From assembly GCA_026018925.1 (NCBI GenBank), contig JAKSZU010000004.1, forward strand, positions 18,633,540-18,697,539: a stretch of DNA of 64,000 nt, read 5' to 3'. Below are positions 1 to 11,998 of the stretch, in pieces (position 1 is the first letter of the stretch; each line of letters begins with the position of its first letter). The notes beneath the pieces are model-generated. The model worked only from the letters and a program-made list of their open reading frames with translations, did no database searches and was not told the DNA's origin. The position numbers and the translations under genes were made by a program. Source of the DNA: Tupaia tana. Its lineage: Eukaryota; Chordata; Mammalia; Scandentia; Tupaiidae.

Positions 1-104
1 TCCATGTGCCCAACATGTTTTTCAAGCAGCAGGGTCTAGGACTTGAACTGGGTAGTCAGCCTTGTGAGATCCAGCTGCCCTAACCACTATGCCACTGGTT
101 GGCC
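1..104 (-). mobile_element. SINE class O, cut by window edge
   Basis: Antisense head (gatccagctgccctaaccac, ending actggttggcc). The body lies before base 1. Confidence 0.75.
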
Positions 105-187
105 AACTTAGAATCTTTCTATCATCAGTGTTTTGAATCCTTGCAAGCATTGGATGATGATTATTTATTATTATTATTTTTTTTTTT

Positions 188-437
188 TGGAGAGGTTTTT
201 GCTATAGGGCGTGTGCGCTCACCAGAGAGAGAGAGAGACAGAGAGATGTAAAGTGAGAAATCACCCCCCAGGGGGTATGGCCACGCCGCAATCCCTTCTC
301 CTCCATTCTCCTCTTGGGATCTTGGGCACGCACACACACGCACCTGGCGTGAGTTTAAGCCACTGGGTCTGGGACTCGAACCGCGGTTGACTACGTGGGA
401 GTCCAGCAACATAGCCATTACGCTAACTGCTGGTCCC
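188..437 (-). mobile_element. SINE class L
   Basis: Full-length antisense copy with a T run at its 5' side; TSD ggatgatgattattt at 152-166 and 440-454. Confidence 0.92.
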
Positions 438-569
438 AAGGATGATGATTATTTTAATCTTTGCAAATTTGTTAATTTCCTTTTTACTTTTTTTTGAGTA
501 AATGCCTCTTTTTTCCCTAAGAGAACTAGTAAAGTAAATGCAATAATTAGCTTTTTTTTTGTTCCCTAT

Positions 570-806
570 GAGACCCGCAAGTGGTGTAATGGTTACGTCA
601 CTGGATTCCCATGTAGTCAACCATGGTTCAAGTCCTGGACCCAGCAGCTTAAAACTCATGCGGGGCATCTGTGTTTGCCTGCCCCAAATCCTGAGAGGAG
701 AATGAAGGAGAAGGGATTGTGGTGTAGCCATCCCTCCTGGGGGGTGATTTCTTGCTTTGTCTCTCCAGGGAGCGCATGCGCTCTATAACAAAAATCTCTC
801 AAAAAA
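570..806 (+). mobile_element. SINE class L
   Basis: Sense copy, head gtggtgtaatggttacgtca, end ataacaaaaatctctc. Moderately diverged. Confidence 0.88.
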
Positions 807-959
807 TATTTCCTATATTTGTCATTTATTCAGACACATTTTGTTTTTTGAGTGCCAGGCCCTGATATAGTTACTGATATAAATAAAACATAGACCCTAC
901 TGTTTAATGGGAGACAAGTTAATCAGTGACAACAGCAGGATTCGATGGTAAATCTTTTT

Positions 960-1127
960 TTTAAAAAAGAATTATTTTATTTAACTTTATTTATTTATTT
1001 TTAATTTGACCAGGGAGATACAGAGAGAGAGAGAGAGAGAGAAAGCAAGCCGCCAGGTCCGGGACTCGAACTGTGGTCGGCCATGTGGGAATCCAGCGTC
1101 CTTAACCACCACACCACCTGCTGGCCC
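960..1127 (-). mobile_element. SINE class S
   Basis: Antisense: AT-rich tail, ttaatttgaccaggg, GA-rich block, head ending cacctgctggccc. TSD near gatggtaaatctt on both sides. Confidence 0.9.
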
Positions 1128-1959
1128 TTGATGGTAAATCTTAAGATACAAATATACCGTTTGGTAAGAGCTATCTAAATTTTATTCTAATAGGTGAGGG
1201 AAGGCTTCGCAGAGGAAGTGAAATAAGGGTCATTGGAAAAGTCATGACACATTTTTGCATAGAAAAATATAAGTTTAATTTTGAAGGACAGTAGGAAGGA
1301 AGCAGCCAGGAGATGTGGGAGAGTGGAGGTCACTTAAAACAGAGCTGTGTTTGCCTAGGGTAATCGCAAGTTTCAATTCTGAGAAAAGCCTAATAGAGCA
1401 AACTGATATAAGTGAGACTGACACAATGAATGCTTCTGAATGCAACTATGTGCTGTGTCTTTGGGGGAGATACAGGCTTCTAGAAGCTCTCAGTTTGGAG
1501 TGGAAATAGACACATGCTTAATAAGAGAGAGAGGAAATGATTTTGCCATTATTAAAGCTTAATCGCAGGTTATTTTAAAACTTTTAGTTTGCCTTTAAGG
1601 ATGGGGACCCTTTCTTTTGCTCCCTCTCTTTCTACAACATGTATTTGAAATGCCTACTCATCCTTCAGATCTTAGCTTAAAGTTTCTCAAATGTTCCCAG
1701 TTCATAGTGCTATTAGTGTCTCAGTGATTTTTTTTATCCACAGCAACTAGTCCAAAAGAAATATCTAATAGTTATACTTAAATAATTATGTCCAAAAATA
1801 TTTAAGTATTTATTGTTTAACACCTTAATAGCTGTTTGAAGAACTAACACATATAAATTAAGAAGGAAAAATAGCAATTTTATTTCACTGTTAAGTAACC
1901 ACAATTACTTACTAATGGGATGTATAAACCTGTTGGGCACTGCATACTTTTTCTTTTTT
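1128..1959. other. Unique CMPK1 intron 1 sequence
   Basis: Spans the gap between SINEs. AT-rich, no coding or RNA signal seen. Confidence 0.6.
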
Positions 1960-1960
1960 T

Positions 1961-2189
1961 AAGAGAGATTTTTGCTATAGGGTACATGCGCTAGTGAGAG
2001 AGACAGAAAGTGAGAAATCACCCTCTGAGAGGATGGCCACACGACAATCCTTCCTCCATTCTCGTCTCAGGATTTTGGGTACACACACACGTACCCAATA
2101 TGAGGTTTAAGCCACCAAGTCTAGGACTCAAACCACAGGTGACTACCTGGGAGTCCAGCAATGTAACCATTATGCCATCTTCTGGTCCC
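1961..2189 (-). mobile_element. SINE class L
   Basis: Antisense; TSD ggcactgcat at 1936-1945 and 2191-2200 (second copy starts ggcactgcatgc). Confidence 0.9.
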
Positions 2190-2257
2190 AGGCACTGCAT
2201 GCTTATACCTTGAAATCAGATTGGATGCTTCCACTGTAATTTCATTTTCTTTTTATT

Positions 2258-2282
2258 ACTACTACTACTACTACTACTACTT
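2258..2282. repeat. (TAC)n microsatellite
   Basis: Uninterrupted tac units at the tail end of the following antisense SINE. Confidence 0.85.
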
Positions 2283-2490
2283 TAATGTGATAGAGCGCTA
2301 GTGAGAAAGCTTCCCCAATGGGGGATGATCACACTGCAATCTCTTCTCCATTTCTCCCTTCTTTTGGGATGTTGGGCATGCACACACACATGCCTGATTT
2401 GTTTTTCAAGCCCTTGGGTCTGGGATTTGAACTTTGCAGTCAGCCATGTAGGATCCAGACACTTTACCCACCATGCCACCAGCAGGCCCC
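2275..2490 (-). mobile_element. SINE class O
   Basis: Antisense old copy, head ends ccaccagcaggcccc; tail grew into a tac repeat. Confidence 0.8.
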
Positions 2491-2509
2491 CTCATTTCAC
2501 TATTTTTCC

Positions 2510-2762
2510 TTTTTTGTCAATTGCCAGAGGGTGCTTGTGCTGAGTAGAGCAAGACAGAGAAAGAAAGCCCTCCCATGTGGGAGTGTAGTGATGCCACAAT
2601 CCTTTTCCTCCACCTCTCCTTACTGTCAGGAGTTTCAGCACGCATGCACACAGGCCTGGTGTGATTTTCAAGCTGCTGGGGCCAGATTCAAACCTTTCTT
2701 GGCCATGTGGGATCCAGCTCCCAATGTGCAGTGTTTAACCATTGCAATGTGTGGCCTGCCCT
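2510..2762 (-). mobile_element. SINE class O
   Basis: Antisense: gtcaattgccagagggtgc, head gatccagctcccaatg. Strongly diverged. Confidence 0.78.
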
Positions 2763-3007
2763 TCATTTCTTTTCCACATTAATTTTAATGCAATACAATT
2801 GACCCTTGAATAATATGGGGATTAAGCGTACCAATAATCCCATCCCACACAGTTGAAAATCTGAATATAACTTTTGAGTACTCCAAAACTCTTACTGATA
2901 GCGCACTAATAGCAGGAAACCTTACTGATAAATAGTTGGTTAACATATATTTTGTATGTAATATGTACTGTATACTATATTCTTTTTTTTTTTTTTTTTT
3001 TCTTTTT

Positions 3008-3261
3008 TTTGGAGAGGTTTTTGCTATAGGGCGCGTGCGCTCGCCAGACAGACAGAGAGAGACAGAGAGATAGAAAGCAGGAAATCACCCCCCAGGGGGG
3101 ATGGCCACGCCGCAATCCCTTCTCCTCCATTCTCCTCTCGGGATCTTGGGCACGCACACACACGCGCCCGGCGTGAGTTTAAGCCGCCGGGTCCGGGACG
3201 CGAACCGCGGTCGACTACGTGGGAGTCCAGCGACATAGCCATTACGCTAACTGCTGGTCCC
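3008..3261 (-). mobile_element. SINE class L, young
   Basis: CpG-rich, near-consensus antisense copy with poly(T). Exact 16-bp TSD tgtatactatattctt at 2969-2984 and 3262-3277. Confidence 0.95.
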
Positions 3262-3297
3262 TGTATACTATATTCTTAAAATATATAAGCTAGAGGG

Positions 3298-3495
3298 GGA
3301 CCAGCAGGTGGCGTGGTGGTTAAGGCGCTGGACATTCCCACATGGCCGACCAGGGTTCAAGTCCTGAATCTGGTGGCTTGCTTTCTCACCTCCTCTCTCT
3401 CTCACTCTCACCCTCTGTCTCTCTCTGATCAAACTAAAAAAATAAATAAATGAATGAATAAATAAAATAAATAATTATTAAAAAAAAAACACTAT
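3298..3495 (+). mobile_element. SINE class S, young
   Basis: Sense, head ggtggcgtggtggttaaggc. Exact 17-bp TSD atatataagctagaggg at 3281-3297 and 3505-3521. Confidence 0.94.
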
Positions 3496-3551
3496 AAAAA
3501 ATATATATATAAGCTAGAGGGAAAATGTTACTAGGAAAATCATATACCAGA

Positions 3552-3775
3552 GTTGGGGACAGACAGTAGTGCAGTGGTAAAATGTGGCACTGCATGCCTT
3601 GCATGGACAGGTGCCCCATTCAAATCCGAAGACTTCCCTGATGATGCAGGGTACACACTAGTGCATGATCCTGGGCTAGGGGAAGCTGGGGGTGGGTTGC
3701 AGTGTTGACTGTTGAGGATGCTGCCTCTCTGTCTCTGTTGCTCGTGGAAGAATAAGTAAACTTAAAAAAAAAGAC
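3552..3775 (+). mobile_element. Different tRNA-like SINE family
   Basis: Head gacagacagtagtgcagtgg then B-box-like ttcaaatccg. The body (ctgatgatgcagggtacac, gggctaggggaagctgg) matches none of classes L, S or O. It ends ctctgtctctgttgctcgtg plus an A-rich tail. Other possible members: 36970-37085 and 20921-21189. Confidence 0.6.
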
Positions 3776-3958
3776 TTTATAAAAAAGAGAATTGTAAGGA
3801 AGAATTTATTTATATTTGGTACTATACTGTTTTTATTGATAACAAATTTAGATCATCTCTCTACAGTATAAATGATCTGCCTGTTAATTATTATCTTACA
3901 GAATAGAAGACACTGTAGAGGTTGTATGTATTATTAGCCCTGGATATGTTAGCTATTT

Positions 3959-3982
3959 TTATTATCATCATCATCATCATCA
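3959..3982. repeat. (ATC)n microsatellite
   Basis: Seven or so atc units. Confidence 0.8.
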
Positions 3983-4026
3983 CTTGGCTTTTTCTGTTTC
4001 TTTTACCTTTCACTCTCCCATTCCTT

Positions 4027-4539
4027 TCTCTTTTTTAAATTCCCAGAAGGTACATGAGCTTGTCACCAAGAGAGAAAGAGAGAGTGAGAACTTCCAGCAG
4101 AGTATGGTCATGTTGCAGCCCCTTTTCCCACTCCATCAAGATTTGGGATACACACACATGTGTGTGTGTGTTTCAGGCCACCGGGGCTAGAATTCAAATC
4201 TTTTTTTTTTTTTTTTTTTTTGGTAGAGATATTTGTCATAGGGCATGTGCTCTCTCCAGAGAGAGAGACAGAGACAGACACAGGGAGAAAGTGAGAAACC
4301 ATCCCCTTAGGGTGATGGCCATGCCATAATCCTTTCTCCTCTATTCTCTTCCTGGGATCCTGGACATGCACACACTCACACCTGGTATGAGTTTCAAGCC
4401 ACTAGGTCTGGGACTTGAACCACAGTTGGCTATGTAGGAGTTCAGTGATGTAATTGTTAAGCCATCTGCTGGCCCCTGAGATTAAAATCTTGGCCATGTG
4501 GGATATGGCTCTCTTAACCAATACTGTATGGAGCCAGCC
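4027..4539 (-). mobile_element. SINE class O split by a class L SINE
   Basis: Antisense halves 4027-4200 and 4478-4539 (ggccatgtgggatatggctc...ggagccagcccc) join across the insert. Shows class L is younger than class O. Confidence 0.82.
4201..4477 (-). mobile_element. SINE class L nested in class O
   Basis: Antisense with 22-nt T run. Eroded TSD gaattcaaatctt / gagattaaaatctt. Confidence 0.88.
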
Positions 4540-4654
4540 CCACCTCTTTGTTTGGCTTCAGATTGCCCCATTGGATTTATTTCCTCCTACTTTGGAAACT
4601 ATACTGCCTAATCTCTTTCTTTTAGTGGTTACATTCAAAAATTTTAAACATATT

Positions 4655-4848
4655 TTTGAATTATTTATTTTACTTTATTTTAAATTTTATTTTAAAATTT
4701 ACTGCAGGGCACATGCGCTCACCAGAGAGAGAGAAAGTGAGAAAGCAAGTCACCAAGTCTGGCACTCAAACTGCTGTTGGCCTTCTGGGAGTCCAGTGAC
4801 TTTAATCACTGGACTCACTGGACTTTAACCACTCAACCTGCTGGCCCC
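4655..4848 (-). mobile_element. SINE class S with small head duplication
   Basis: Antisense. Tail adjoins actgcagggcacatgcgctc, a class L remnant. The head shows a local duplication (gactttaatcactggactc repeated). Confidence 0.82.
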
Positions 4849-5513
4849 ACCTTAGAAACTTTAAGCACACATATTTAACTTAAAGTCTAATATTAAATTA
4901 TATCTTTATTTGCCTCTCAAGCAATATAAAACACCTTAGGATATTTAACTTTTCCATCCTGTTCTGTTTTTCCAGGATTTTAATTCTATATTGACTTTAT
5001 TTTTTAATCTCCACAAATGATATGTTAATGTTTTATAACAAAGATGTAATGTTTGTTTAGAATAACTCCCATGCATACATACCATTTTCTTTACTCACCA
5101 TTTATTTTTGTACTTCAGATCTTCCTTCTGAGATGATTTTCCTTCTTAAAGTATATCCCTAGAAGTTTCTTTAATCAGCGTGAGCTTGTGGTTAGGAATT
5201 TTTGCTGTTTCCTTGGTGCTGTGGGTTCTTTTTTCCTGGTTTAACCACTCAGGGTATTGTCGTTCAGAGGTCCTGACTATGTAGAACTGTGTGATCTGAC
5301 CTCCAGCTCTAATTAGGGGTTGGTCTTTCTTTGTCTCCTTTCTCCACTCTGTGGCCCTTTAAATCCCAGGCCTCTAGCTATCAGTAATTTAGGGTTGAGG
5401 GGGTCCAGCAAGATAATTGCAGCTCTAGCACTCACTCACTCCTCTGGATTTTTGCTTTCTTGGTTTATCTAAATCTGAGTTGTTCCTTTACTTTTCTGCC
5501 AACTCAGTCATGC

Positions 5514-5517
<4 letters not shown>
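4849..5517. other. Unique intron sequence
   Basis: No gene seen. T-rich stretches in the middle may be ancient repeat; not assigned. Confidence 0.5.

Positions 5518-5558
<41 letters not shown>
5518..5558. repeat. (AC)n microsatellite
   Basis: About 20 uninterrupted ac units. Confidence 0.95.
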
Positions 5559-5559
<1 letters not shown>

Positions 5560-5689
5560 GTGTATGCTGGGTTGCGAGGGGTTTCTCTAGAAAAATGACT
5601 ATATATATGTGATATTATGAGATAAATATATGTATAGATAAGTACGTATACATTTACACATTTTGGGTTTTGTCCATGATTCCTGACTC

Positions 5690-6265
5690 ATAAGTATTTG
5701 ACCTTTTATTCTTGGTTCCTGAAGCTCCTCAAGGCAAGCCATAAAAACTAGAATTTCTCTTTTCCAAGGCAGGTTATAGAAACTAAAAATATACTGTAAT
5801 CATTTCCCCGCCCTTCTGGCTTAGAACTGACCATAAAGAAATTCTCTAACTTACCTTGTCTGATAGTAGATCATAAGACCCCCATTTTAGAAGGGGTCAT
5901 GCCCCGTACCTGGCAGGAAGGAATGCTTCACCAAAGAACCAAGAAGAATCTGAGCAGACAGACCTTTCTGGGTTTCCCTACTCAGCCCATTAGCATCAGA
6001 TCATACGCTTTTTGTCCAGTCACATTTCTGCACAGTTGTCCACATTGCAGTTGCCTGTGCAGTGAAGTTTCTATAAAAGGCTCAGAAAGACAGGACTTGG
6101 AGAGCTTCTGGACGACTGAACAGGTGAAGGCTTGTAGGAAGGGCTCGTCCGTGTGCCGGGAGGGTGGCAGACCCTAACTTCATGGAGATGTAAGCTCCTG
6201 CACCTTTGGACACTTTAGACCTTGTCCTATGTACCTCTTTATCTGGCTGTTTATTTGTATCCTTT
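5690..6265 (+). mobile_element. Probable class I ERV solo LTR
   Basis: SINE-free block in CMPK1 intron 1. It resembles a gammaretrovirus-type LTR: tandem-like ccataaaaactagaa / ttatagaaactaaaa motifs, a TATA box (tataaaa, 6072-6078) and a downstream ccttgtcctatgt...catctggctgtttatttgtatcctt stretch typical of R-U5 in such LTRs. No viral coding sequence accompanies it. Family name not assigned. A class L SINE follows immediately. Confidence 0.5.
6072..6078 (+). promoter_or_regulatory. TATA box of the candidate LTR
   Basis: ctataaaaggctc in the presumed U3/R boundary. It could have driven an intronic transcript once; there is no evidence of current activity. Confidence 0.35.
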
Positions 6266-6267
6266 CT

Positions 6268-6511
6268 CTTTATTTTTGAGAGATTTTTACTATAGGGTGT
6301 GTGTGTGCGTGCACTCGCTGGAGAGACAGAAAGACACGAAGTGAGAAATCGCCCCTCAGCGGAATGGCCATGCCATAGTCACTTCTCGTGGGATCTTGGG
6401 TATGCACGCACATGCACCCGGTGTGAGTTTAAGCCACCAGGTCCAGACTCAAACCTCGGTCGACTACACAGGAGTCTAGCGACATAGCCATTACACCAAC
6501 TGCTGGTCTCA
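6268..6511 (-). mobile_element. SINE class L
   Basis: Antisense copy abutting the candidate ERV LTR; head ends ccaactgctggtctc. Confidence 0.88.
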
Positions 6512-8006
6512 AGTCTGGGGATTTCAATATATATCTATACATATAGATTTCACTCCAATCAAAGTTAGGTTTATTTACCTGAGTCTATCTTAGCTCAAAG
6601 CCCCGTTTCAATATCAATTCTTTCCTTTCTTTATTCACATTGAAAGTTACGTAGTTTGCCCTCTTTGAATTAAAGTTCCAGTGACAATGATCAGTTCATT
6701 CATAACACCACATTCCAGTTAAGATGTTAATGGGAGAAGACCATAGTCACTGAATAACTTCCAAAGTCAATTATCAGTATAGTATTTTTACGATTGACCT
6801 TCTGAATAGAATTTCTTAGAAATCACTCTTTTTTATGAGATAAGAGAGAAAGGACAGAAACAGAGGATAATTGTCTTGCTCTTTGTGTCATGTTGTCCTG
6901 GTCACACTGACCCTTGTTACCTTGAAACCAGTACTTTTCCCCAGTTGCCATATGAAAATGTATTTGTTCTAACATTTCAGTTGCTTTAACCTAACAAATC
7001 AAGAACGTTTTTATAGACTAAACATATGATAGAGCATTTAGAACTTAATAGAAAACAGGTGTGACTGACACACTGTTTGCTGACAGTTTTATGCTGCCTG
7101 GTGAGTAAAGTTAACAAAACACTTTAGTAAAGGAAAAAGCACCAATTGTTACTTACTATTCTCAGAAACTTTCACTTTGAAGAACTGTGTCCCATGAAAC
7201 ATATGTTCCATGCCTGGCTTCCATCAGCCTTCTCCAGAATATCCATAAGTTGATTCCATTCACCTTTAGAATATACTTCACATCAACAGCCAGTTAAGTA
7301 TGCACAACTTGGGGCTACACAGAAGACTTATTTCTTCCCTGCCCTCTTTCTGTGCGGAGCTTCCAGAATGTATTAGTCATTGATGTTTGTTGTAGGAAAG
7401 TATTATGTGTTTAATTTGACCCAGGGTTTACCTTTGTAATTAGGTATGGTTTAGGTATAATAACATGAATTTCCATTTTCTTGGTATCTGGGAGTATAAC
7501 GACAGCCTAAAACATAGTTTGATTGTGTAATCAAGAACTGACCAAATAGTTAATTGAAGTTTTAAATAGTGGAAATTTTCTTAGCTTCCTGTTCATTTAA
7601 TGATTACTGGGCAAGGCCAGTGGAGTAATGTTTCAGAAGTGAAGAAAGGCAAAGACAAAGCAAATGAAGAAAGGATAGTCAGAATCTAGTTTAATCAAGG
7701 TGGGTCAAATATGCCTGGTTTTATATGGGTAAAATTCCTCATCTCATCTCCATGTATAGATATGACAAAATGATAAAGTCCATCAACTTTGAGTTTCTTT
7801 TTTAGCTTCCACAGCAGATTCTATTATTTGAAGGCCATAGTGGGTTGAAAGCAAAAGACTGCATCTCTGTGTGAGTCATGTAAGAATTATCTCAGAGTCC
7901 TACTGTAGAGTAATAGAGTCCTTGAGAATCAAGAGACCTGGGGTCAAGGGCCAATTTTCTCTTCACTGCCTGGTAAATCAGCTTATATCAATTTCTCCTT
8001 TCTCAA
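6512..8006. other. Unique intron 1 sequence, SINE-free
   Basis: 1.5 kb with no SINE, unusual for this window. No coding or structural signal recognised. Confidence 0.6.
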
Positions 8007-8009
8007 AAT

Positions 8010-8266
8010 TTTAAAAAATTTTTGCTACAGGGCATTTACTTGCAGGAGAGAAACTGTGTATGTGTGTGAGCGTAAGTATGTGTGTGAGAAAGCATCCCCA
8101 GGGGGATTGCCATGCTGCAATCCTTTCTTTATTCTCTTTTTGAAGTTTTGGGCATGTACGCACATGCTCATGGAGTATTTTTCAAGCCAGCAGGCCTGAG
8201 ACTTGAATCATATAGTCAACGATATGGGATCCAGCTGTCTTAACCAACACACCACTGGCTGGCCCT
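8010..8266 (-). mobile_element. SINE class O
   Basis: Antisense: tttgctacagggcatttac through gatccagctgtcttaacc and actggctggccc. Confidence 0.85.
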
Positions 8267-8635
8267 CAGTTTCCCCTTTTATAGACAGGTATGGAGTACG
8301 TGATCTTACCAGCCCTAAAACAGATTTAGATCTCTAGACTCAGTGTTAGATAGCACGTAACCCTGTATTATCACACCTCAAAGGCAAATTATCCATTTTA
8401 CTGTGAACAGATGAGCTTTGCTATACTGTATGAACGGGAACACCAAGAGATAGTATTTAATAAATTTTCTTCTGTATTTCATGTTTACATAGAATTGAGT
8501 GGTAATAAGGAACCTGGATAGTTGAGAAAAGGAATACCCTTTGAAACCTAGCAATCGTGAATATTTTATATTTGTTAATTAAAAATCTAAGAAATGAAAT
8601 ATTAAGGCTAAATTTCATATAGTTCAACATAGTAT
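8267..8635. other. Unique intron sequence
   Basis: No feature recognised. Confidence 0.5.
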
Positions 8636-8636
8636 T

Positions 8637-8820
8637 GGAGCCAGCAGGTGGCATGGTGGTTAAGGGCACTGGACTCTTACATGCCCAACCATGGTTCAAG
8701 TCCCGGACCTGGTGGCTTGCTTTCTCACTTTCCCTCTCTCTCTCTCACTCTGTCCCTCTCTGGTCAAATTAAAATAAATAAATAAAATAAAGTTAAATAA
8801 AATAATTCTTAAAAAATAAT
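8637..8820 (+). mobile_element. SINE class S
   Basis: Sense, head gccagcaggtggcatggtgg, tail tctggtcaaattaaaataaa. Flanked by (ca)tagtattgga / taatattaga, a likely eroded TSD. Confidence 0.92.
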
Positions 8821-8840
8821 ATTAGAAACAGTGTAGACTC

Positions 8841-9095
8841 TGGGGACGAGCAAATGGCGTAATGGTTATGTTGCTGGACTCAATCATGGTTCGAGTCCCA
8901 GACCTGTGGCTTAAAACTCATACCAGGTGCATGTGCATATATGCCCAAGATCCTGAGAGGAGAATGGAGGAGAGGGGATTGCTGCATGGCCATCCCCCTT
9001 GTGGGGAGTGATTTCTCACTTTCTGACTCTATCTATCTCTCTGGTCAGTGCACCTGCCCTATAGCAAAATCTCTCTGTTAAAAAATAATAATAAT
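8841..9095 (+). mobile_element. SINE class L
   Basis: Sense, 20 bp after the previous SINE. Ends tatagcaaaatctctctg. Confidence 0.9.
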
Positions 9096-10589
9096 TAATA
9101 ATGTAGTGAGTTGCCTTTCATTTTGTTGGTAGTGCTTAGAAGCAAAACGTTTTGTTTTGATGAAGTCTTAACATCTTTATACATTAGAACATACAGTATG
9201 CTCGTGTGCTCTGCCTGTGGCATAGAGATTAAAAAAAATACTGATATGTTACTTCAAAACTACAAAAGAGATATAACTGTAAGTGCCTGTATGCCTATAT
9301 TGTGCTTGGACCCCAAGCACTGGGACTAGAAAAGAGAGGGGATAGTGGTGGATGAAAAGGAAGGGGATGTGTAACATTCATCTTCCTTGATTGATTCCAG
9401 GATATAAGAAAGTTAAAATTAATGAAGCCAGATAAGTGGCATGGGAGAAGTTACCCATTTACAAATAATTTTTAGTGTTCTTACTGTTGCATAGTCATGA
9501 CAAGAAATTTTATGGGAAATTTTTTCATAAGTTTACTGCTTTTTAGGGCAATCCCTTGATGAAGTTAGGCGCTAATCAAGAACCAGAAGTCCCTTATATA
9601 GTGTTCTGTATTGTAGAAATGGTTAGACATTATCTATGGTCAACATTAAATCCTGGCTAGGCTAGGATTTAATTGCTGCTGTAAATGAATATTTATAGAC
9701 TGACTTTAATTTTAGATTGAGCAGAATATATCTTGAAGGTAAATTTTATTCAAAAAAAAAAAAAAAAACCCCAAAGCATGTACAGTACTACTTTTCAAAG
9801 CCAAATAATTATTTTCTTACACTTTCTTCTACTAGCCTGTTGGAATAAAAATGAATGTGATTCTTTGTTGTCTAAGCAGTGACTCATTTTCTCTAAAAAG
9901 TCAATTGAAAGGTTGCTTGGCACAGTAAGGCTTTGAAAGTGTTCCAGTATGCTATTCTAGAGACCAGAAATAATATGGGTACATATGTGTCTATGCCATA
10001 AAAGTGGCATTTCCCAAACATCTTCTTTTAATTCTGAACTCGAGTGTTTAGGGCTTCATTTAAATATGTTTCCTTTTAAATCTTTGCTGCTGTGCCTTTT
10101 GGATCCTCTCAACTGAGTATGTGTCTAAATTTCCATCTGTTTCTAGGCTATAAAACTGGACTGTTTTCTGTCTCTTTCTATAACTTTTGACTTTGTGCCT
10201 ATGCAGTGTGTTTCTGTACTGTATTATACTTTTTTCTTTGTTTAAGGAATGGATCACTTTCCAGAGAGATTTTTAGCAAAACATTTGAATTGATTTTTAG
10301 TTTTAGAGAAATTCACCAATTTTTCTCTCTAAAGCTGCAGTGTCCAGAAATTATTTAGTTTTACATTTTGAATCAGTTTTTGATTATGCAGGTGCTATTT
10401 TTCTCTTTTCTTGAAACCAGATGGTGTTTTTCATATTAGAATTCTTTTCCTTAATTAATGTGAAGCCACTTTGAATTTAATTTTGTTATGCATTTAGGAT
10501 TTGATATTAATAAAACATTTAAATCATCAGTCTTGCTGTCTAAGTACATCAGGAAAAGATCAGAAAAGGACACAAATTGGTATTTGCCT
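9096..10589. other. Unique intron 1 sequence
   Basis: No SINE. Contains an A run at 9752-9768 with no recognisable element upstream. Nothing else seen. Confidence 0.55.
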
Positions 10590-10724
10590 TTTTTTATTTT
10601 TTAAACATTTATTTATTTATGTATTTATCTGTGTGATTTTTCTGGCTGCCAGGTCTGGGACTTCAACCATGGTCAACCATATGGGAGTCCAGAACCTTAA
10701 TCAACATGCCACCTGATGGCCTCA
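10590..10724 (-). mobile_element. SINE class S, CT block lost
   Basis: Antisense: AT tail passes directly to ctgccaggtctgggac. Likely TSD tatttgcctttt at 10580-10591 and after the head. Confidence 0.8.
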
Positions 10725-10734
10725 ATATTTGCCT

Positions 10735-10963
10735 TTTAAAGATATACTCACTGCAGAAACACAGAGAGACAGAATGTGAGAAATCACCCCCCCCACCCGG
10801 GGTGGATGGCCATGCCACGATCCCTTCTCCTCCATTCTCCTCTCAGGATCTTGGGCATGCACATGCACCTGATGTGAGTTTAAGCCACTGGGTCCGGGAC
10901 TCGAACCGTGGTCGACTACATGGGAGTCCAGTAACACAGCCATTATGCCAACTGCTGGTCCTA
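10735..10963 (-). mobile_element. SINE class L, tail truncated
   Basis: Antisense, lacks the gctatagggc end; head intact (ccaactgctggtcc). Confidence 0.88.
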
Positions 10964-11287
10964 ACAAAGAAATCTCTTTTTTAAAAAAGTATGTATATAT
11001 AGTAAAGAGTGGAAGCTCTCCTTAACTAATCTCATTCTATTCACCTGTAGAACTAACTTACCAATTTGTGTCTTTTTCTGATCCTTTTCTGATGTATTTA
11101 GACACAGATAAAATGCTTGTATATATGTATGTATATGTTGCTTACTGTTTTGTTTTGTAACTTGCTTTTTTTTTTACATAACAATATGTCTTGGAGAGCT
11201 TTCCATATAGATAGAAATAAAAAACACATAGATATTTCCAGTTCTTTTAAAAAAATATTTGCTTTATTTAAACATTGAATAGAACAG

Positions 11288-11290
<3 letters not shown>
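10964..11290. other. Unique intron sequence
   Basis: AT-rich; no feature recognised. Confidence 0.5.
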
Positions 11291-11319
<29 letters not shown>

Positions 11320-11562
11320 GGTTTCACAATAGGGTGTGTGCGTGCATGTGCAGGAGAGAGACAGAGAGAAAGGATGTGAAATATCACCCTCCAAGGGGGA
11401 TGACCATGCCATAATCTCTTGTCCTCCATCCTCCTTTAGGGATTTTGGGCATGCATGCACATGAGCCCAGCATGATTTTCGAGCTGCCAGGTTCAGGACT
11501 TGAATCGTGGTTGGCCATGTGGGAGTCCAGTACCTTAAGTGCCACGACACCTGCTGGCCTGG
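11291..11562 (-). mobile_element. SINE class O with long T run
   Basis: Antisense with a 27-nt T run (11292-11318) and intermediate sequence between classes L and O. Confidence 0.85.
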
Positions 11563-11594
11563 ATAGTTCTAGTTCATAATATACACAATAATTG

Positions 11595-11845
11595 GAGACC
11601 AGCCGTTGGCATAATGGCTATGTCGCTAGACTCTCATGTAGTTGACTGCAGTTTGAGTCCCAGACCCAGTGGCTTAAATTCATGCCGGGCATGTGTGCGT
11701 ACGTGCCCAAGATCCCGAGAGGAGAATGGAGGAGAAGGGATTGCAGTGTGGCCATGCCCCCAGGGGGGTGATTTCTCGCTTTCTGTCTGTCTCTGTCTTT
11801 CTGGAGAGCACATGCACCCTATAGCAAAAACCTCTCAAGGAAAAA
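11595..11845 (+). mobile_element. SINE class L
   Basis: Sense; exact 14-bp TSD atacacaataattg at 11581-11594 and 11846-11859. Confidence 0.94.
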
Positions 11846-11923
11846 ATACACAATAATTGATTTAGCTAATTATATATTGCTAGACATGTAGATTATCTGT
11901 TGCTTACAAATGATGCTGCTGTG

Positions 11924-11998
11924 CAGACCAGCAGATGGCATACTGGTTACGCTGCTGAACTCCCACATGGCTGACCGCGGTTTGAGTCCCAGACCCCA
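11924..11998 (+). mobile_element. SINE head fragment
   Basis: Only the tRNA-like head (gaccagcagatggcatactgg to gagtcccagacccc). Body absent. Confidence 0.8.

Noticed and set aside
2318..2782. 154-codon open frame
   Set aside because: Covers two adjacent antisense class O SINEs. Many similar SINE-derived frames (for example those with repeated SLDSHVVD words) were dropped for the same reason.
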